From the NCBI GenBank assembly GCA_000721375.1, contig JOGW01000006.1, forward strand, positions 186,001 to 250,000: DNA of 64,000 nt, read 5' to 3'. Positions 61,062 to 64,000 of this stretch are shown here, piece by piece; positions within the stretch are counted from its first letter, which is position 1; each line of letters starts with the position of its first letter. This stretch comes from Streptomyces sp. NRRL B-3428 (GTDB lineage: Bacteria; Actinomycetota; Actinomycetes; Streptomycetales; Streptomycetaceae). Under the pieces are notes generated by a model. The model was not told where the DNA came from. It made no database searches and was given only the letters and a program-made list of their open reading frames with translations. A program made the position numbers and the translations under genes.

Positions 61062-62477
61062 TCAGAGCTTGAGCCCCTGCCAACCCTCCGGGTGCACCCC
61101 ACCCGGCACCGGCGCCCCCGCCTCGTACGCCTCGCGTGTGAACACGAACGACCCGAGGTCGAGGTGGCTGACCGTCCCGTCCGGCCGCCGTACCGCCCTC
61201 AGCGTCTCCCCCGCGTAGTAGCCGTTGAGCCCGGTCCAGGTGCCGTCCTCCTCGGCCCGGAACCGCGCCGAGCGCCCCACGCCCTGCAGCGGCGCCAGCT
61301 CGATCTCGTCAGCACGCACCCGCAGCCCGTAGCCGCTGGTGCCCCAGTACCAAGGGCCCGCCAGTTCCAGAACCCGCTCGTCGGCTTCGGGCAGCGGCTT
61401 CCACGGCTCGGGGAAGCCGGGTTCGGCATCGGCCACGATCCGTACGAGATCGGCGGTGAGCGAGCCCACCGGCGGCCCGGACGTGCAGTTGGTCAGCGCG
61501 ATCGCGGCGAGCCCGTCCTTGACGCTGACCATCAGGCAGGCCATGAACCCTGGCAGCGACCCGGAGTGCCCGGCGAGGGTACGCCCGTCGCGTCCCCAGA
61601 GCTGTACCCCGAGCCCGTAGCCGCCCTCCCAGTCCCCGTCCTCCGGCGGAGCCGCGGGCGCTCGCATCTCCCGTACGGACTCGGCGCTCAGGACCCGGTC
61701 GTCACCCTGCGCCAGGAAGGCCGCGAACCGCGCCAGATCCCTTGTCGTGGACCAGAGTTGACCGGCCGGCGCCATGAGGCCGAGGTCCTCGACCTGCTCC
61801 GGCATCATCACATCGGCCCAGGGATGCACGGCCCAGCCGCCCGCGGCCGGTGCCTGCGGCTGCGTCGCAGTACGGGTGAGCCCCAGCGGTTCGAGCACCT
61901 CGCGCTGCAGCACCTCCGCCCACGGGGCGCCGCGCAGCTTCTCGACGAGCGAGCCGAGCACCGTATAGCCGGGGTTGGAGTAGTGGTAGCGCCGCCCCAC
62001 GGAATGCCGGTAGGGCTCCTCGCCGAGCACATCGCCGAGCTCCGGGCGCTGCGTCCCCGGCGTCCGCTCCCACCACTCACCGGGAGTCTCGGCCGCCAAC
62101 CCGCCGGTGTGGGCAAGGAGTTGCCGCACGGTCACGTGCCCGATCCCCATATCCGCCGCATCCGGCAGATGCTTCTCGACCGCATCCCCCAGATCCAGCA
62201 GCCCTTCATCGCGCAGCCGCATCACCAGTACGGCAGTGAACGTCTTGGTGATCGATCCGATCCGGTACTGCACATCGCCATCGGGCCCATGCCCGTCCAC
62301 CGAGGTCGCCGACCCCTCCCACACGACCTCCCCGTCCCGCACCACGGCGGCCACGACGGAGGGCGCCCGGCCCTCGGACTGGGCCACGGCGACGCGGTGG
62401 TGAAGGGCACGGCGGGTCGAAGGAAGGAGGGCCGCAAAGTCGGCCCGGGGGTCTTCGCTGAAAGCAGATGACGTCAT
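61062..62477 (-). CDS. Serine beta-lactamase-like hydrolase (class C/DD-peptidase fold)
   Basis: 471 residues. The SxxK nucleophile is SITK in YRIGSITKTFTAVLVMRL, the YxN motif YSN in YHYSNPGYTVLG, and the third motif is HSG in LAGHSGSLPGFM. No signal peptide is seen, so a cytoplasmic esterase or D-aminopeptidase is likelier than an antibiotic-degrading enzyme. A ~110-residue C-terminal beta domain (WYWGTSGYGLRVRADEIELA) follows the catalytic part. ATG 62477 is preferred; ATG 62525 is in frame. Confidence 0.88.
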   Translation of the reverse strand: MTSSAFSEDPRADFAALLPSTRRALHHRVAVAQSEGRAPSVVAAVVRDGEVVWEGSATSVDGHGPDGDVQYRIGSITKTFTAVLVMRLRDEGLLDLGDAVEKHLPDAADMGIGHVTVRQLLAHTGGLAAETPGEWWERTPGTQRPELGDVLGEEPYRHSVGRRYHYSNPGYTVLGSLVEKLRGAPWAEVLQREVLEPLGLTRTATQPQAPAAGGWAVHPWADVMMPEQVEDLGLMAPAGQLWSTTRDLARFAAFLAQGDDRVLSAESVREMRAPAAPPEDGDWEGGYGLGVQLWGRDGRTLAGHSGSLPGFMACLMVSVKDGLAAIALTNCTSGPPVGSLTADLVRIVADAEPGFPEPWKPLPEADERVLELAGPWYWGTSGYGLRVRADEIELAPLQGVGRSARFRAEEDGTWTGLNGYYAGETLRAVRRPDGTVSHLDLGSFVFTREAYEAGAPVPGGVHPEGWQGLKL

Positions 62478-62562
62478 ACGGGCCAGTCCATCGTGCGCGA
62501 CCGTACGAGGTCGAGCCGATTTCACCCTGGGCTCACGTCAGGGCAGACCCTGCGCATCACTG

Positions 62563-62830
62563 TCAGGGCACAAGGACGACCTTGCCGAGGTTGGCACGGG
62601 CTTCGATGATCTCGTGCGCCCGTGCCGCTTCAGCCAGGGGAGTCCAGGACGACATCGACCGGCTCGCCCCAGTGCTCACTGTCGTAGGTCACGATCTCGT
62701 CGGCGCCCAGATCGCGCAGGAACTCCGCCTTGGCGTGCGAACTCACGGCCGCGACGACCCGTTCGATGCCCTGAAACTTGGCCAGTTGGACCGCTAGGTG
62801 CCCCACTCCGCTCGCTGCGTCCGGTATGCG
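62563..62830 (-). pseudogene. Remnant of a zinc-type/quinone oxidoreductase gene
   Basis: Two fragments of one medium-chain dehydrogenase in different frames. The first reads AASGVGHLAVQLAK, then GADEIVTYDS and PVDVVLDSPG, part of the NAD(P)-binding domain, and stops at 62630. The second, one base shifted, reads TPLAEAARAHEIIEARANLG and ends KVVLVP at 62563, the typical C-terminus. The N-terminal domain and about 100 residues between the pieces are missing. It is decayed and presumably non-functional. Confidence 0.85.
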
Positions 62831-62931
62831 GCTGGCCAAGAGGGCGGGGGCAATGGCCAGTTCGGAGGGACGCCGCTGCCGGGAGCCTCCACGTCTTCGA
62901 TGCGGAGTCATTGGAGGAGCCGGAAGACTGA

Positions 62932-63513
62932 TCAGTGAGTGGCACCGGCCTGCCGGCGGTGGACATCGGTGCTTGTGCTGTAGGTCAGAACGACAACGCC
63001 CGAGGCCAGTGGTGTTGTTCCGGTGAGTTTCAGGTGTGTGGTGTCGATGCCGTCGAGGGGTCGGGCGCCGCCCCCGGCGACGACGGGGAACATCCAGAAG
63101 TGGTACTCGTCGACCAACTTGTGCTCAAGCAGCGTCCGGTCCAGGTCGCCGGTGCTGAACTTCAGGATGTTCCGGCCGGGTTGCTCCTTCAGCCGGGCGA
63201 CTTCCTTGGCTACGTCGCCGTCGATGACGGTGGCGTTCCAGGTGAGGTCGGCGTCGGTGAGAGTGCGCGAGGCCACGTACTTGGGCAGGGTGTTCATCCG
63301 TACCGCGTACTCGCCCTCTGTCTCCTCCATGCCCGGCCAGACCGGCGCGAAGATCTCGTACGTCTTACGGCCGAGCAGCAGCGCATCCGCGGCGAACAGC
63401 AACTCGCGGGCGTAGGCGCTGTACTCATCATCGAAGTACGGAGCGGCGAACCTCTCCGGCGAGGAAACGACTCCGTCCAGCGTGATGAACGTGGTTTCGA
63501 CGAGCTTCCTCAT
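62932..63513 (-). CDS. Dihydrofolate reductase/RibD C-terminal-like protein
   Basis: 193 residues: VETTFITLDGVVSSPERF at the start, LLFAADALLLGRKTYEIFAPVWP, TLPKYVASRTL, NATVIDGDVAKEVARLKEQPG and a YHFWMFPVVAGGGARPLDG end. This is the RibD C-terminal (DHFR-like) family common in actinobacteria, often of unknown substrate. The gene lies in the less conserved end of the window, 12 bases after the FAD monooxygenase gene, suggesting co-transcription. Confidence 0.88.
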   Translation of the reverse strand: MRKLVETTFITLDGVVSSPERFAAPYFDDEYSAYARELLFAADALLLGRKTYEIFAPVWPGMEETEGEYAVRMNTLPKYVASRTLTDADLTWNATVIDGDVAKEVARLKEQPGRNILKFSTGDLDRTLLEHKLVDEYHFWMFPVVAGGGARPLDGIDTTHLKLTGTTPLASGVVVLTYSTSTDVHRRQAGATH

Positions 63514-63525
63514 GGTGGTGTCCTC

Positions 63526-64000
63526 TCAGAACGTGCCGCTGACGCGGCGGGAGTCGGCGCAGTAGTCGGGCAGAGTCACGGTGCTGCTGACCTTGTCGCC
63601 CTGCCTGAGCAGGGCATTCATGAGCAGCGGGCGGGACAGCAGGGCATTGCGGATGCGTGCGCCGGTAGCCGTCCCGGGGGCGAGGAACTTGGCCGTGCGG
63701 TCGCCGCCTGCCTGGCAGCCTTCGGCGTACTTGCGCAGGCGGCTCTCGTACCGGGTGAAGGCCGTTCGGTACTCGCCCTCGGCGCGGGCCAACTCGCCGG
63801 CGAGCACGTAGGCGGCGACCATCGCCGTTCCGGTGCCCATGCCGCCGATGGTCGCTCCGCAGGCGGCATCGCCGGCGAGGCACACCCGCCCGGTGGACCA
63901 GGTGTCGACGTCCGCCCGGCTGATCGCATCGAAGTACAGGTCCGGTGCCTGGCGAAGGGAGTCGAGCAGTCGGGGAACCTCCCAGCCCAGGTCGGCGAAA
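63526..64000 (-). CDS. FAD-dependent monooxygenase, C-terminal part
   Basis: The frame continues past the window edge; about 158 C-terminal residues are present. GRVCLAGDAA is the third FAD-binding motif (GD) of aromatic-ring hydroxylase-type monooxygenases, followed by GATIGGMGTGTAMVAAYVLA, the helix over the FAD. Upstream, FADLGWEVPRLLDSL also fits the family. The substrate cannot be told. It is read leftward into the DHFR-like gene. Confidence 0.85.
   Translation of the reverse strand, partial: FADLGWEVPRLLDSLRQAPDLYFDAISRADVDTWSTGRVCLAGDAACGATIGGMGTGTAMVAAYVLAGELARAEGEYRTAFTRYESRLRKYAEGCQAGGDRTAKFLAPGTATGARIRNALLSRPLLMNALLRQGDKVSSTVTLPDYCADSRRVSGTF

Overview
The window is chromosomal DNA of a Streptomyces-type actinomycete. 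It is strongly GC-rich with G or C at almost every third codon position, uses many GTG starts and 4-bp ATGA/GTGA overlaps, carries ssgA/ssgR sporulation genes, and contains five parS-type sites and several clusters of DnaA-box-like 9-mers. Gene order matches what I remember of the S. coelicolor core region around SCO3925 to SCO3966, the oriC-proximal part of the chromosome. No phage, insertion sequence, CRISPR array or biosynthetic cluster is visible. Only the last ~1.5 kb looks accessory.

Left third (1-19.5 kb): the end of a MocR-type regulator, an anti-sigma-like ATPase, a copper-handling locus (His-rich membrane protein, YcnI, Sco, PCuAC chaperone, CopC-CopD fusion, Tat-exported DyP peroxidase), pheA, serS, a HAD phosphatase, a DEAD-box helicase, tRNA-Ser(GCT), a rhomboid-like protein, an F420/NADP reductase-like protein and a two-pair ABC-2 transporter operon with a lipoprotein beyond it. 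A Ser-rich 20-codon ORF and switchable hairpins sit directly in front of tRNA-Ser.

Middle third (19.6-42.2 kb): a four-gene operon (M24 peptidase-like, EphD-like hydrolase-SDR fusion, diiron-like protein, MerR), kptA overlapping an aquaporin gene tail to tail, an F420-type oxidoreductase, a second HAD phosphatase, an M23 peptidase, then the leftward cytochrome bd locus cydA-cydB-cydCD plus a GAF histidine kinase under a Rex operator. After it come a small secreted protein, a cyclophilin-like protein, an aromatic/histidinol-phosphate aminotransferase, a LacI regulator, and a metallophosphoesterase whose 5' region folds into a ~160-nt hairpin.

Right third (42.4-64 kb): a membrane protein, a propeller-like protein, thiC with a TPP riboswitch, a YibE/F exporter, ssgA and ssgR, a cupin, a holin-like protein, ptpA, a cystathionine gamma-lyase, a LysR gene with a TTA (bldA) codon, a Nudix hydrolase, a flavohemoglobin with a long N-terminal extension, a HAD-IB phosphatase, GNAT genes, an HbpS/GlcG-like protein, a divergent MFS/MarR pair and a serine beta-lactamase-like hydrolase. 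The final stretch holds an oxidoreductase pseudogene, a DHFR-like protein and a truncated FAD monooxygenase. Four of the five parS-type sites overlap the start codon of a gene; the fifth is the core of a 44-bp perfect palindrome between convergent genes.
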